32,140 nucleotides of DNA. Source: Chloroflexota bacterium. Lineage in GTDB: Bacteria; Chloroflexota; Limnocylindria; Limnocylindrales; CSP1-4. Shown piece by piece: positions 9,081-16,896 of the stretch; position 1 is the stretch's first letter; the number at the start of each line of letters is the position of its first letter. The DNA lies in assembly GCA_021825385.1 (NCBI GenBank), contig JAKAHU010000006.1, positions 1 through 32,140 of the forward strand, given 5' to 3'. The notes beneath the pieces were generated by a model. The model was not told the DNA's origin. It made no database searches and was given only the letters and a program-made list of their open reading frames with translations. Made by a program: the position numbers and the translations under genes.

Positions 9081-10001
9081 TCAACCCGCCGCCCGGCTCG
9101 GCCCGGGCCCAGCCGGTGGCTGATCGGGCTGCATCCCGCGATCGACGAACGCGCTCAGGGGCTCGAGCAGGCGGGTGAACTCGACCGGGATGACGTACTT
9201 CGTCGACGGGCTCGCGCCGAGCGCCTTGAGCGCCTCGAGGTACTGGAGGGCCATCGTCTTCTGGTCGACGCCCGACGCCGCCCGGTAGATCCGCTCGAGG
9301 GCTTGGCTGAAGCCCTCCGCCCGCAGGATCGCCGCCTGGCGCTCACCCTCGGCCTTGAGGATCTCCGACTGCTTCTGGCCCTCGGCGACGTTGATCGCCG
9401 CCTGCCGGGTCCCCTCCGACTCGGTGATCACCGCCCGCCGCGTCCGCTCCGAGCTCAGCTGGCGGTTCATCGCATCCTGGACGTCGCGGGGCGGGATGAT
9501 CTCGCGGATCTCGACCGTTGTCACCTTCCCGCCCCAGCGTTCGGTGACCTCGTCGAGCTTGACCCGCAGGACCTCGTTGATCTGCTCGCGCTTGGACAGG
9601 ACCTCGTCGAGGAGGATGTCGCCGATCACGGCCCGCAGGGTCGTGGTCGCGATTCCCTGCAGGGCGCCGGGGAAGTTGACCACGTTGACGACGCTCCGGA
9701 GCGGGTCGTTGATCTTCCAGTAGATCAGGAAGTCGACGTTGATCGGGGCGTTGTCCTTGGTGATCGTGGTCTGGCTGGGGATCTCGATGAACTGCTCGCG
9801 CAGGTCCACCTTGACCGGCCGGTCGATGATCGGCACGAGGAAGCGCAGGCCGGGCTCCCGGACGAGCTGCTCGTTCGTCCGGCCCAGGCGGAAGACGACC
9901 ATCTTCTCGTACTGGTTGACGATCCGGACCGAAAGGTAGACCACGATCAGCAGGAAGACGAGGATGACGGCGAGAGTGGCGACCCCGGCGGCCAGTTCCA
10001 C
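9081..10001 (-). CDS. SPFH/band 7 (stomatin-like, slipin) membrane protein
   Basis: A 306-aa scaffold protein of the prohibitin/stomatin family that forms membrane assemblies. One N-terminal transmembrane segment (about 5-24) is followed by the band 7 domain, which begins RIVNQYEKMVVFRLGRT and carries the typical GLRFLVPIIDRPVKVDLRE block and a REIIPPRDVQDAMNRQ helix. Residues about 185-240 form an Ala/Glu/Gln-rich coiled coil. The start is GTG 10001 with AAGGAG 9 nt upstream. It lies 18 nt downstream of the NfeD-family protease gene. Paired long NfeD and stomatin genes are a well-known operon in bacteria and archaea, where the protease can cut the stomatin partner, so the pair probably works together in membrane quality control. 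Confidence 0.94.
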   Translation of the reverse strand: MELAAGVATLAVILVFLLIVVYLSVRIVNQYEKMVVFRLGRTNEQLVREPGLRFLVPIIDRPVKVDLREQFIEIPSQTTITKDNAPINVDFLIYWKINDPLRSVVNVVNFPGALQGIATTTLRAVIGDILLDEVLSKREQINEVLRVKLDEVTERWGGKVTTVEIREIIPPRDVQDAMNRQLSSERTRRAVITESEGTRQAAINVAEGQKQSEILKAEGERQAAILRAEGFSQALERIYRAASGVDQKTMALQYLEALKALGASPSTKYVIPVEFTRLLEPLSAFVDRGMQPDQPPAGPGPSRAAG

Positions 10002-10019
10002 GATGACGGGCTCCTTTCG

Positions 10020-11411
10020 CTATGCGCCTGGCCCGACGGTCGACGGATCGGGCGATCCGCCTGGCCGTCCGGCCGGCTCCACGATGACGACCAGACCCTC
10101 CCGGGCGACAATTCGGACCGGCGCCCCCCGCTCCAGCGGCCGGCCGTCGACACTCCGGGCCGTCCACTCCTCCCCGGCCGCGTAGACCGAGCCGACCGGG
10201 GCGAGCGGATGGCGGACCTCGCCGAGCGTGCCCGGGCCGGGCGCGTTCGAACCCACCAGCGCAGGCGAGGCGGCGAGGCGACGACTGCGCACGGCGGCGA
10301 CTGCGATCAGGCCCATGACCAGCCCGGTCACGGCGGTCATTCCGACCACGAGCGGCAGGGCCACCGAGACGTCCGGCGCGGTTGGATCACCCGGCGTCGT
10401 GTACAGCGCGGAGGCGCCCAGGGCGAACGCGACGAGCCCCCCGACGGTGAGCAGCCCGTGGCTGGTCACGGTCGCCTCGAGGACGAACAGGACGATCCCG
10501 AGCCCGATCAGGAGGAGGCCGGCGACGTTGAGCGGCAGGCTCCCGAAGCCGACGAAGGCGAGGATGATCGCCAGGGCGCCCAGGATGCCGGTCACGAAGT
10601 TCGGGTTCTGGAGGTCGAACAGGAGCCCGTAGAAGCCGATCGTGAACAGGATGAAGGCCACATTCGGATCGGACAGCAGATGGAGGAAGGCCTGGAGCGG
10701 GTTCATCGGCAGGTTGCGCACCTCGGCCCCGGCGAGGGCCAGCGGCGTGGCTCGACCGCGAACCGAGACAGTCCGACCGCTGGCCGCCCGGAGGACCTCC
10801 TCGATCGTGTTCGCGATCCCGTCGACGGCCCCGACCGCCACCGCTTCGGCCGCAGACGACGATTTCGCCTCGGTCACCGTCGCCACGGCCCATTCGACGT
10901 TTCGGCCACGGGCCTGGGCGATCGCGGTGATGTTCGCCACGGCGTCGTTGCGCACCTTCTGGCCGAGTGAGCCGGGGATGTCCTCACCGCTGCTGCTGAT
11001 CGGCGTCGCCGCGCCGATGTTCGTCCCCTCGGCCATCAGTGCGACATGGGCCGAGAGGGTGATGAACGTGCCGGCACTCGCCGCCCGGCTGCCGGCGGGA
11101 GCCACCCAGACGATCGTCGGCAGGGGCGCCTCGAGGAGCGAGGAGGTGATCCGGCTGGTCGCGTCGAGCGCGCCGCCGGGCGTGTTCAGCTCGATCACGA
11201 CCGCGGCCGCGCCATCCTGCTCCGCCTTCGCCAGACCACCGGCGATATACCCGGCCATCACATTGTCGACGATCCCCGAGGTGGGCATCAGGTAGACGAA
11301 CGGCGACCCGGTCGCGCCGGCAGCGGTGACCGCCCCGGCCGCGATCCCGGCGACCCCGAACCCGAACGCAACCCGGGCGAGCCGGGACAGGAGACGGTCG
11401 ATCCGGCGCGT
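10020..11411 (-). CDS. Long-form NfeD membrane serine protease (ClpP-class), probable ACG start
   Basis: Predicted membrane-bound protease of 463 aa. A signal/anchor segment (about 12-32) precedes a ClpP-class protease domain with the catalytic pair Ser112 (in AASAG) and Lys152 (in QKVRND), matching the Ser-Lys dyad of archaeal 1510-N. A cluster of four to five hydrophobic helices follows, and then a C-terminal OB-fold NfeD domain (about 390-455). No ATG, GTG or TTG lies in frame between the signal segment and a GTG at 11537, deep inside the upstream Nudix gene; starting there would add 42 Arg-rich residues. Instead ACG at 11411 has AGGAGG exactly 6 nt before it, so I take ACG as the start. 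It lies in an operon with the SPFH gene. Confidence 0.9.
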   Translation of the reverse strand, partial: TRRIDRLLSRLARVAFGFGVAGIAAGAVTAAGATGSPFVYLMPTSGIVDNVMAGYIAGGLAKAEQDGAAAVVIELNTPGGALDATSRITSSLLEAPLPTIVWVAPAGSRAASAGTFITLSAHVALMAEGTNIGAATPISSSGEDIPGSLGQKVRNDAVANITAIAQARGRNVEWAVATVTEAKSSSAAEAVAVGAVDGIANTIEEVLRAASGRTVSVRGRATPLALAGAEVRNLPMNPLQAFLHLLSDPNVAFILFTIGFYGLLFDLQNPNFVTGILGALAIILAFVGFGSLPLNVAGLLLIGLGIVLFVLEATVTSHGLLTVGGLVAFALGASALYTTPGDPTAPDVSVALPLVVGMTAVTGLVMGLIAVAAVRSRRLAASPALVGSNAPGPGTLGEVRHPLAPVGSVYAAGEEWTARSVDGRPLERGAPVRIVAREGLVVIVEPAGRPGGSPDPSTVGPGA

Positions 11412-11417
11412 GGCGCA

Positions 11418-11423
11418 CCTCCT
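11418..11423 (-). promoter_or_regulatory. Perfect Shine-Dalgarno AGGAGG fixing the NfeD start
   Basis: AGGAGG with a 6-nt spacer (TGCGCC) to the ACG at 11411. It lies just after the Nudix stop codon (11431-11433). It is one of the strongest ribosome-binding sites in the window, which makes a non-standard start more credible than the far upstream GTG. Confidence 0.7.
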
Positions 11424-11430
11424 GGACCGA

Positions 11431-12024
11431 TTATCGCACCGCCTGCCCGGGCCCCTCCAGGAAATCGAAGACGAGCGCGCTCCAGGTCTCGAGGCGGTCC
11501 CGCAGCGCGGCGACCTGGTCGGGGGAGGCGAATCCACCGCTCAGCTTGTCGGTCTCGCGGACCCTGGCCGGTCGTCCGCCGGCCTCGGCCACGAAGACGA
11601 TGCCCAGATGCACCCGGCCGACCTCCGTCTCGTCGTCGTTGAGCAGGCCGACGAGCCGGAAGTCGGGCACGAAGGCCGCCTCGAGCTCCTCGTGCCACTC
11701 CCGGAGCAGACCGGTCCGGATGTCGCCGTCACCGGGATTCAGGTGCCCGCCGACACCAATCGAGTAGCGCTCATGGAGGCGCTCGTCGCCGCCCGCCCGG
11801 GTCCGGCGCATCAGGAAGTAGCGTCCGGCATCACGCAGGACGAGATAGGGAATCACCTGTTTGTGGGCCGGGTCGCGCTCCATCGCCGCCCGAGGCTCGA
11901 ACCGGCCCTCGGTCGCGATCGTCGCCAGCACCGCCTCCAGCCCGTCGGCTGAAACGCCTCGCCAGCCACGGCCGCGGATCACCCGGTCACGGGGTACGAC
12001 GAGGACGAGCTCATCAGCGCCCAC
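11431..12024 (-). CDS. Nudix (MutT-family) hydrolase-like protein
   Basis: A 197-aa Nudix protein of unknown substrate, probably a nucleoside-diphosphate-linked compound. The core begins near residue 55 with HKQVIPYLVLRD, then YFLMRRT, ERLHERYSIGVGGHLNPGD and the Nudix helix LLREWHEELEA (106-116), which carries the REx2EE metal ligands. The N-terminal 55 residues ending in an ERDP-HKQ turn resemble the predicted phosphoesterase subgroup of MutT proteins. I chose GTG 12024, which overlaps the tyrA stop by 11 nt; the open frame continues upstream to 12108 but those residues are Arg/Pro-rich shadow sequence. The overlap suggests translational coupling to tyrA. Confidence 0.85.
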   Translation of the reverse strand: MGADELVLVVPRDRVIRGRGWRGVSADGLEAVLATIATEGRFEPRAAMERDPAHKQVIPYLVLRDAGRYFLMRRTRAGGDERLHERYSIGVGGHLNPGDGDIRTGLLREWHEELEAAFVPDFRLVGLLNDDETEVGRVHLGIVFVAEAGGRPARVRETDKLSGGFASPDQVAALRDRLETWSALVFDFLEGPGQAVR

Positions 12025-12946
12025 CGGGACCGCCTTCGGCGGGATCGCCGTCCGCTCGCCCGCCGTCCTTCGGAGCGCGGTCCTCGAGCCGCTCGCGGAC
12101 CGCGGCAAAGGCGGCTAGGAGGCGGATCGGGTCTGGCCCACCCGGTGCCTCCAGGGCCAGCCGCCAGCGCTCGAGGACATCGAGCACGACCGCCAGCCGG
12201 GCCGCGACCTCGGCTCCGTTGGTGGCCACGATCCCGGCCGCCATGGCCGGGTCGCCGCGAGCAATCCGGGTCATGTCGCGCCACGCCCCGGCGGCGAGAT
12301 CGCGGGCGAGCGGCCAGGCTGGATCGGGCCGCCGAGCGATCCCACCGGCGACGGCCTCGGCCAGGGCCGCGGCCAGAATCAGGGGCAGGTGGCTGACGGC
12401 AGCGGTCGCCGCGTCGTGCTCGGCGGCGGTGAGCCGCACGGGTCGGGCCCCGCAGGTGCGGGCAAGCAGCGCGACCCGTTCGAGGTCGGCCTCGCCGGCC
12501 GACCCACCCGGCACGATCACCCACGGCCGGTCCTCGAACAGCTCGGCCGTCGCCGCGCCGAAGCCGGTCGTCTCGCGACCGGCCATCGGGTGACCACCGA
12601 CGAAGGGCAGCCCGAGCGCGTCCGCCCGCGCCACGATCGCGCCCTTCGTGCTCGCCACGTCTGTGATCGTCGTCCCGGGGGCCAGCGCGTCGGACCACGG
12701 GCCGGCGAGGTGATCGAGCAGGGCGAGGCAATCGAGCGGCGGGGCCGCGAGGACGACCAGGTCCGCCCCGTCGAGCGCGTCCGCCGGCTCGCGGGGCGCG
12801 GCGTCGACGACCCCGGCGGCCAGGGCCGCCCGCGGCCCGGCGCCCGACGGGCTCCAGGCACTGATCGAGAACCCGCCCTCCGAGCGGCGCACGGCACGGG
12901 CGATCGAGCCCCCGATCAGACCGAACCCGAGCAGGGCGATCCGCAT
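12014..12946 (-). CDS. tyrA: Prephenate dehydrogenase family protein
   Basis: Predicted to oxidise and decarboxylate prephenate (or dehydrogenate arogenate) in tyrosine synthesis. The 310-aa protein starts at ATG 12946 with MRIALLGFGLIGGSIARAVR, the Rossmann GxGxxGxS motif (G7-S13). Family motifs follow: DLVVLAAPP, TTITDVASTKG, VGGHPMAGRETTGF and, in the helical dimerisation domain, LTAAEHDAATAAVSHLPLILAAAL, in which the catalytic-region His residues are kept. There is no ACT or chorismate mutase extension. Longer open sequence upstream to 13270 is Arg/Pro-rich and overlaps the zinc-ribbon gene, so I rejected it. The next gene (Nudix) overlaps its end. TrpB2 is nearby, but there is no complete aromatic amino acid operon. 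Confidence 0.93.
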   Translation of the reverse strand: MRIALLGFGLIGGSIARAVRRSEGGFSISAWSPSGAGPRAALAAGVVDAAPREPADALDGADLVVLAAPPLDCLALLDHLAGPWSDALAPGTTITDVASTKGAIVARADALGLPFVGGHPMAGRETTGFGAATAELFEDRPWVIVPGGSAGEADLERVALLARTCGARPVRLTAAEHDAATAAVSHLPLILAAALAEAVAGGIARRPDPAWPLARDLAAGAWRDMTRIARGDPAMAAGIVATNGAEVAARLAVVLDVLERWRLALEAPGGPDPIRLLAAFAAVRERLEDRAPKDGGRADGDPAEGGPGGR

Positions 12947-12981
12947 TCCAGATCCGGGCCGCGATGGAGCGTCCGTGGCCG

Positions 12982-13284
12982 TCAGTCGATCCAGCCGGGA
13001 GCGCCGCGTCCGCGTCCCGTGTCCGGTCGCTCCGCTCCGGCAGGCCCCTGGCGTCGGCGCCCCCGGCGACGCTCGGCCACCCGCCGTTCGCCGGTCGCCG
13101 GGGGTGGCCCCGGATCGTCGGCCGGGTTCTGGCGACGGGTGCGCTCGCGCCGCTCGGATTCTCGCCGCTCCGGGTTCATGTACGCGCCGCAGCGTGGGCA
13201 GCGGCGTTCCTCGGCGAACAGCGACTCGACCGGCGAGACGGTGTAGATCTGGCGCTGACACGACCAGCACACGAGGCGGGGCAT
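12982..13284 (-). CDS. Small zinc-ribbon protein with basic tail
   Basis: A 100-aa protein of unknown function. Two CxxC pairs, C6/C9 (CWSC) and C29/C32 (CPRC), form a likely single zinc ribbon over residues 1-35. The rest is a highly charged, Arg-rich and disordered segment (RRESERRERTRRQ and similar), which could bind nucleic acid or an acidic partner. The start is ATG 13284; no Shine-Dalgarno is present, but TAGGAT lies 6 nt upstream, as in leaderless genes. It lies 35 nt upstream of tyrA and may share its transcript. Confidence 0.75.
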   Translation of the reverse strand: MPRLVCWSCQRQIYTVSPVESLFAEERRCPRCGAYMNPERRESERRERTRRQNPADDPGPPPATGERRVAERRRGRRRQGPAGAERPDTGRGRGAPGWID

Positions 13285-13290
13285 GGCGTC

Positions 13291-13296
13291 ATCCTA
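13291..13296 (-). promoter_or_regulatory. Candidate leaderless-type -10 element of the zinc-ribbon gene
   Basis: TAGGAT on the minus strand with exactly 6 nt (GACGCC) to the ATG at 13284. This would place the transcription start at the start codon. No ribosome-binding site lies in between, which fits. Confidence 0.4.
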
Positions 13297-13375
13297 GCGC
13301 CGCAGGCGAACGGCCGCGGTCGGCCCCGTGGCACCGGGCACGCCGGCAAGCGCGAGCCTCGCCCGGCCAGCCGCC

Positions 13376-14743
13376 TCAGACCCTGGGCAGCGCGGCCAGC
13401 GCCTCCCGGACCTTCTCGGCCGGGTACTCATAGTCCTCGAGCGCGCCGCTCAGGTACCGGTCGTACGAGGCGAGATCGAAGTGACCGTGCCCAGACAGGT
13501 TGAACAAGATCACCTTCGGCGTGCCGGCCTCCCGGGCCGCGAGCGCCTCGTCCATGGCCGCCCGGATCGCGTGGGTCGACTCCGGTGCGGGCAGGATCCC
13601 CTCGGCCCGGGCGAACTGGACCCCGGCCGCGAAGCTCGCCCGCTGATGGACACTCCTGGCCTCGATGTAACCATGCTCCTTGAGCAGACTCACCAGCGGC
13701 GCCATGCCGTGGTAGCGCAGGCCGCCGGCGTGGATCGGCTCGGGGATGAAGTCGTGGCCCAGGGTGTGCATCTTGACCAGCGGCGTGAGCCGGGCGGTGT
13801 CACCGAAGTCGTAGGCGTAGACGCCCCGGGTCATGCTCGGCGCCGCCTCGGGTTCCACCGCGATGACCCGGTAGTTCGTCCCGTGGCGGAAGTTCCGGCC
13901 GAGGAACGGGAAGCTCAACCCGGCGAAGTTCGAACCGCCGCCGGCACAGGCGATGATGACGTCCGGCTCCTCGCCGGCCATCGCCATCTGCTCGAGCGCC
14001 TCGAGCCCGATCACCGTCTGGTGGAGGAGGACGTGGTTGAGCACCGAGCCGAGGGCGTACTTCGTGTCCTCGCGCGTCGCCGCATCCTCGACCGCCTCGC
14101 TGATCGCGATCCCGAGCGAGCCCGGACTATCGGGGCTCTCGGCCAGCACCCGCCGGCCGTACTCCGTGGTCGGGCTCGGGCTGGCCACGACCTGCGCGCC
14201 ATACGTCTCCATCAGGAACCGCCGGTACGGCTTCTGATCGTAGCTCGCCCGGACCATGTACACCTTGACCTCGAGGCCGAACAGCGCCCCGGCGAAGGAG
14301 AGGGCGCTCCCCCACTGGCCCGCCCCGGTCTCGGTGGCCAGGCGCGTCACGCCCTCTTCGCGGTTGTAGAACGCCTGGGCGATCGCCGTGTTCGGCTTAT
14401 GGCTGCCGGCCGGGCTGACGCCCTCGTACTTGTAGTAGATGTGAGCCGGCGTATCGAGCGCCTGCTCGAGGCGGCGGGCGCGGTGGAGCGGGCTGGGCCG
14501 GTAGAGCCGGTAGGCGTCGCGGACCGGGCCGGGGATCTCGATCTCGCGCTCGGTGCTCACCTCCTGGCCGATCAGGGCCATCGGAAAGAGCGGCGCGAGG
14601 TCGGCCGGTCCGATCGGCTGGCCCGTCCCGGGGTGCAGAACCGGCGCCGGCGGAACGGGCAGGTCGGCGCAGATGTTGTACCAGGCCCGCGGGATCCGGT
14701 CCTCGTCGAGCACGAACTTCGTGCGCCCGTCCCTGTCAGCCAT
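13376..14743 (-). CDS. trpB2: TrpB2-type tryptophan synthase beta chain
   Basis: A PLP enzyme predicted to condense indole with L-serine (or a related donor) to tryptophan. The 455-aa length and sequence match the TrpB2 group, longer than ordinary TrpB and usually lacking tight TrpA contact. Features: [12 protein letters not shown], the PLP lysine K116 in [22 protein letters not shown], the phosphate-binding loop [10 protein letters not shown] and a C-terminal [12 protein letters not shown]. The start is ATG 14743 with GGAAGGAG 9 nt upstream; the frame continues 16 codons further but without a better signal. No trpA or other trp genes are in view, so a role in indole salvage is possible. It overlaps the end of the upstream proline-rich gene by 8 nt. 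Confidence 0.95.
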   Translation of the reverse strand: MADRDGRTKFVLDEDRIPRAWYNICADLPVPPAPVLHPGTGQPIGPADLAPLFPMALIGQEVSTEREIEIPGPVRDAYRLYRPSPLHRARRLEQALDTPAHIYYKYEGVSPAGSHKPNTAIAQAFYNREEGVTRLATETGAGQWGSALSFAGALFGLEVKVYMVRASYDQKPYRRFLMETYGAQVVASPSPTTEYGRRVLAESPDSPGSLGIAISEAVEDAATREDTKYALGSVLNHVLLHQTVIGLEALEQMAMAGEEPDVIIACAGGGSNFAGLSFPFLGRNFRHGTNYRVIAVEPEAAPSMTRGVYAYDFGDTARLTPLVKMHTLGHDFIPEPIHAGGLRYHGMAPLVSLLKEHGYIEARSVHQRASFAAGVQFARAEGILPAPESTHAIRAAMDEALAAREAGTPKVILFNLSGHGHFDLASYDRYLSGALEDYEYPAEKVREALAALPRV

Positions 14744-15614
14744 GATCTGAAACTCCTTCCCGCAGGTGCGCTCGACCGGCGCGACGATCAACCCCGCCGG
14801 GCGAAGCGTACGTGCTCCGCCGCCGGCGGCGCAAGGTGCGCCCGGCGAAGGCGACCAGCGGGGCCAGCGGGAGGAACGGAGCGAGCGGGAGCAGGACCGC
14901 CTCCCCGACCGGAGCGCCGGGCCGGGCCAGCGACCCGAGTGACCCGTTCGATCCGCCCGACGCGGCCGCGTTCAGAGCGCCCGGCCGCTCACCCGGACGG
15001 CAGGGCCGGCCGGGCGGCTCGAGCCGTCGCTGACGACCGGGTGGTCCAGCCACGTCGCCCGGACAGGGTGGCCGGAGCCGGGCCGTGTCCGGGGCCGGGG
15101 ACACCGTCGGCGGTGGAGCAACGCTCGAGCCCTCCGGACTCGGACCGGGGGTCGCGTCCACCGGCGGGGTCGCCCTCGGCGTCGGTTCGCCGGGCCGCGG
15201 CCGGACGGTCGGCGCGGGCAGTCCGCTCGGAGGCGGGCTGGGTGCGGGCGCGGCCCCGCGTCCGGGAGATCGTCGCGGGCTCGGCCCTGGCTCCGTGTCG
15301 GAGGCCGGGGGCGTCGGCGTCGGACCGAGCCCAAGGCCGCCGCCAGGGGGGAGCGGGCCGGACGGGAGCGGGGACGCCGGCGCCGGCGTGACGAACGGCG
15401 TCGCCGGCCTGCCGCCCGGCGGCGCGGGCGTGGCGAGGGAGGGGGCGGTGGTGGGCGGCAGTGGGCTTCGGGCCGCCGTCGACGGTGTCGGCGCCGGCGC
15501 CCGGACCGGCGGCTCCGGCCAGGAGCCGAAGCCAATCAGGATCGTCGCCCCCAGGAGCGTCAGATTCAGCAGACCGAGAGCCAGGACGAGATGAACGCGC
15601 TCGATCGAGGACAC
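14736..15614 (-). CDS. Proline-rich two-segment membrane protein, function unknown
   Basis: I do not recognise this gene. It starts at GTG 15614 with GGAGAG 10 nt upstream and encodes 292 aa. A hydrophobic segment at about 7-28 ([20 protein letters not shown]) is followed by about 200 residues dominated by Pro, Ala, Ser, Thr and Gly, then a second hydrophobic stretch (about 238-258, [18 protein letters not shown]) ended by RTLRRRRRS. This suggests a flexible outside region tethered at both ends. There is no LPxTG sortase motif. The last codons overlap the trpB2 start and contain its ribosome-binding site, so translation may be coupled. The extreme Pro/Ala bias makes the opposite strand look open too, but the membrane segments support the minus-strand reading. 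Confidence 0.65.
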   Translation of the reverse strand: MSSIERVHLVLALGLLNLTLLGATILIGFGSWPEPPVRAPAPTPSTAARSPLPPTTAPSLATPAPPGGRPATPFVTPAPASPLPSGPLPPGGGLGLGPTPTPPASDTEPGPSPRRSPGRGAAPAPSPPPSGLPAPTVRPRPGEPTPRATPPVDATPGPSPEGSSVAPPPTVSPAPDTARLRPPCPGDVAGPPGRQRRLEPPGRPCRPGERPGALNAAASGGSNGSLGSLARPGAPVGEAVLLPLAPFLPLAPLVAFAGRTLRRRRRSTYASPGGVDRRAGRAHLREGVSDHG

Positions 15615-15673
15615 GGCGACGACGCTCTCCTGCGTGGGCACTCGGGGCTGGCGAGCCACATTCCGCGCCGGCC

Positions 15674-15679
15674 ATGCTA
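15674..15679 (-). promoter_or_regulatory. Candidate -10 (TAGCAT) for the proline-rich/trpB2 unit
   Basis: TAGCAT on the minus strand, about 59 nt before GTG 15614, in the short gap after the RNA ligase-like gene. No clear -35 is visible. Confidence 0.3.
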
Positions 15680-15690
15680 GCAGAGCCGGA

Positions 15691-16353
15691 TCAGCCGCCC
15701 AAGGGCACCTCGAGCACCGACTCGTAGCGCGCCGGTCCGCCACCGCTGTGGCTCTCGAAGAGGACCACCCGGTCGGCGACCCATTCCCTGCTGAACCCTC
15801 CCGCGGCGGCGATGAGGGCCCTCGCCGTCGCCGGCCCCGCCCGCACCCCGTCGGCCCGGGCCAGGGTCAGGTGCGCCCGGAACGGACGCTCCTCCGGCGG
15901 CCAGCCGAGCTCGGCCAGGGCCACGGCCAGGTCTTCGGCGAGGGCGGCGAGCTGTTCGGCGCCGTCCGTCACCCCAAGCCAGAGGACCCGCGGCCGAGCC
16001 GGGCTCGGAAAGGCGCCTCCGCCGGCGATCCGGATCGGGAAGGGCCGGGCCCGGGCCGCGGCGGTGCGGATCGCCGCCTCAACGGCTGGGCGTCGTTCGT
16101 CGAGGGTCGGGCCGAGGAAGCGCAGGGTCAGGTGGAGCCCCTCGATCCGGACCCAGCGCACCTCACGCCCGTCGCCGCCCGCCTCCTCCGCCGCCGAGGC
16201 GCGGACCCGCTCGACGAGGCGACCGACCTCGTCCCGGACGGAGTCGGGCAGCGGCACGCCCACGAACAACCGCCGGCCCGGCAGGAGCTGCTGCTCACGC
16301 CAGCGCGGCAGCGGGCGACCGGCGGGCGGGCGGTCCGGCGGGGTCGGGGTCAA
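15691..16353 (-). CDS. thpR: RNA 2',3'-cyclic phosphodiesterase / 2'-5' RNA ligase family (ThpR)
   Basis: A two-histidine phosphoesterase that opens RNA 2',3'-cyclic phosphates in vitro. RRLFVGVPLPDSVRDEV marks the domain start at about residue 28. The two catalytic HxT motifs are H74-L-T-L and H161-L-T-L, at the usual distance, with PRVLWLGV between them. The end, YESVLEVPL, matches the family end. The likely start is TTG 16353, overlapping the pyrophosphatase stop (TTGA), which gives 220 aa with about 28 extra N-terminal residues. The true start could be a later codon near the domain; upstream open sequence inside the pyrophosphatase gene is a shadow. The overlap suggests coupling to ppa. 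Confidence 0.9.
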   Translation of the reverse strand: MTPTPPDRPPAGRPLPRWREQQLLPGRRLFVGVPLPDSVRDEVGRLVERVRASAAEEAGGDGREVRWVRIEGLHLTLRFLGPTLDERRPAVEAAIRTAAARARPFPIRIAGGGAFPSPARPRVLWLGVTDGAEQLAALAEDLAVALAELGWPPEERPFRAHLTLARADGVRAGPATARALIAAAGGFSREWVADRVVLFESHSGGGPARYESVLEVPLGG

Positions 16354-16886
16354 GCCGGGCCGCCGGGCCGCTCGTGCTCGCGCTCGTACGCCAGCCGATC
16401 GTTGCGCAGGACCTCGAGGGCGCGCTCCCGGACCTGCCACCCGAGAACCTCGGTCTCCTTCTCCTCGAGCAACTTGTACGTGTCGAAGAAGTGCTCGATC
16501 TCGACCAGCCGATGCGGCCGGACCTGATCGAGGCGCTCGATGTGGCCTTGGTGGGGATCGCCCAGGGCGACACACAGGACCTTGAAGTCGAACCCGTGCT
16601 CGTCTCGCATCTCGAGCCCGCCGATCGGCCGGGCCCAGACGTGGCAGCCGGTGAATGTCGGCTCGTCGATGATCAGCAGCGCGTCGGTGTGATCACCGTC
16701 CGCGGCCCGGGTCCCCTCGACGAAGCCGTAGTCGAAGTTGTAGTGCACGGCCGAGGCGAGGACGCGGTCGAGCCGGAAGACACCCGCCTCCTCGTCGTAC
16801 TCGTACTTGTTCCGACTGCCGCGCGGAATCTCGACCACCAGCTCGACGATCTCGGGGAACCGCTCGGCCAGCGGTCGAGGCGCCAC
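16350..16886 (-). CDS. ppa: Inorganic pyrophosphatase (family I)
   Basis: Hydrolyses pyrophosphate to phosphate in the cytoplasm, pulling biosynthetic reactions forward. It is 178 aa, the normal bacterial size, and starts at GTG 16886. The sequence shows VEIPRGSRNKYEYDEEAGVFRLDRVL, HYNFDYGFVEGT, the metal-binding region with D63, D65 and D68, and a helical end with HFFDTYKLLEEKE. The signature normally reads D-x-D-P/E-hydrophobic-D; here it is DGDHTDA, so the Pro and the hydrophobic residue are replaced by His-Thr while the three Asp ligands remain. It begins 10 nt after the DnaB-like gene and overlaps the ThpR start, so the three genes probably form one operon. Confidence 0.94.
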   Translation of the reverse strand: MAPRPLAERFPEIVELVVEIPRGSRNKYEYDEEAGVFRLDRVLASAVHYNFDYGFVEGTRAADGDHTDALLIIDEPTFTGCHVWARPIGGLEMRDEHGFDFKVLCVALGDPHQGHIERLDQVRPHRLVEIEHFFDTYKLLEEKETEVLGWQVRERALEVLRNDRLAYEREHERPGGPA

Positions 16887-16896
16887 CGGTGCGCGC

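Noticed and set aside
11412-11537. N-terminal extension of the NfeD gene to GTG 11537
   Set aside because: It overlaps the Nudix gene by about 107 nt, encodes 42 Arg/Ser-rich residues before the signal segment, and ignores an ideal AGGAGG at 11418-11423.
12947-13270. N-terminal extension of TyrA by 108 residues
   Set aside because: Composition is Arg/Pro/Gly-rich, it overlaps the zinc-ribbon gene, and the Rossmann fold begins exactly at ATG 12946.
13328-15391. 687-codon plus-strand frame opposite trpB2 and the proline-rich gene
   Set aside because: It covers a definite PLP enzyme on the other strand, has the Arg/Asp-rich character of antisense frames, and has no recognisable domain or ribosome-binding site.
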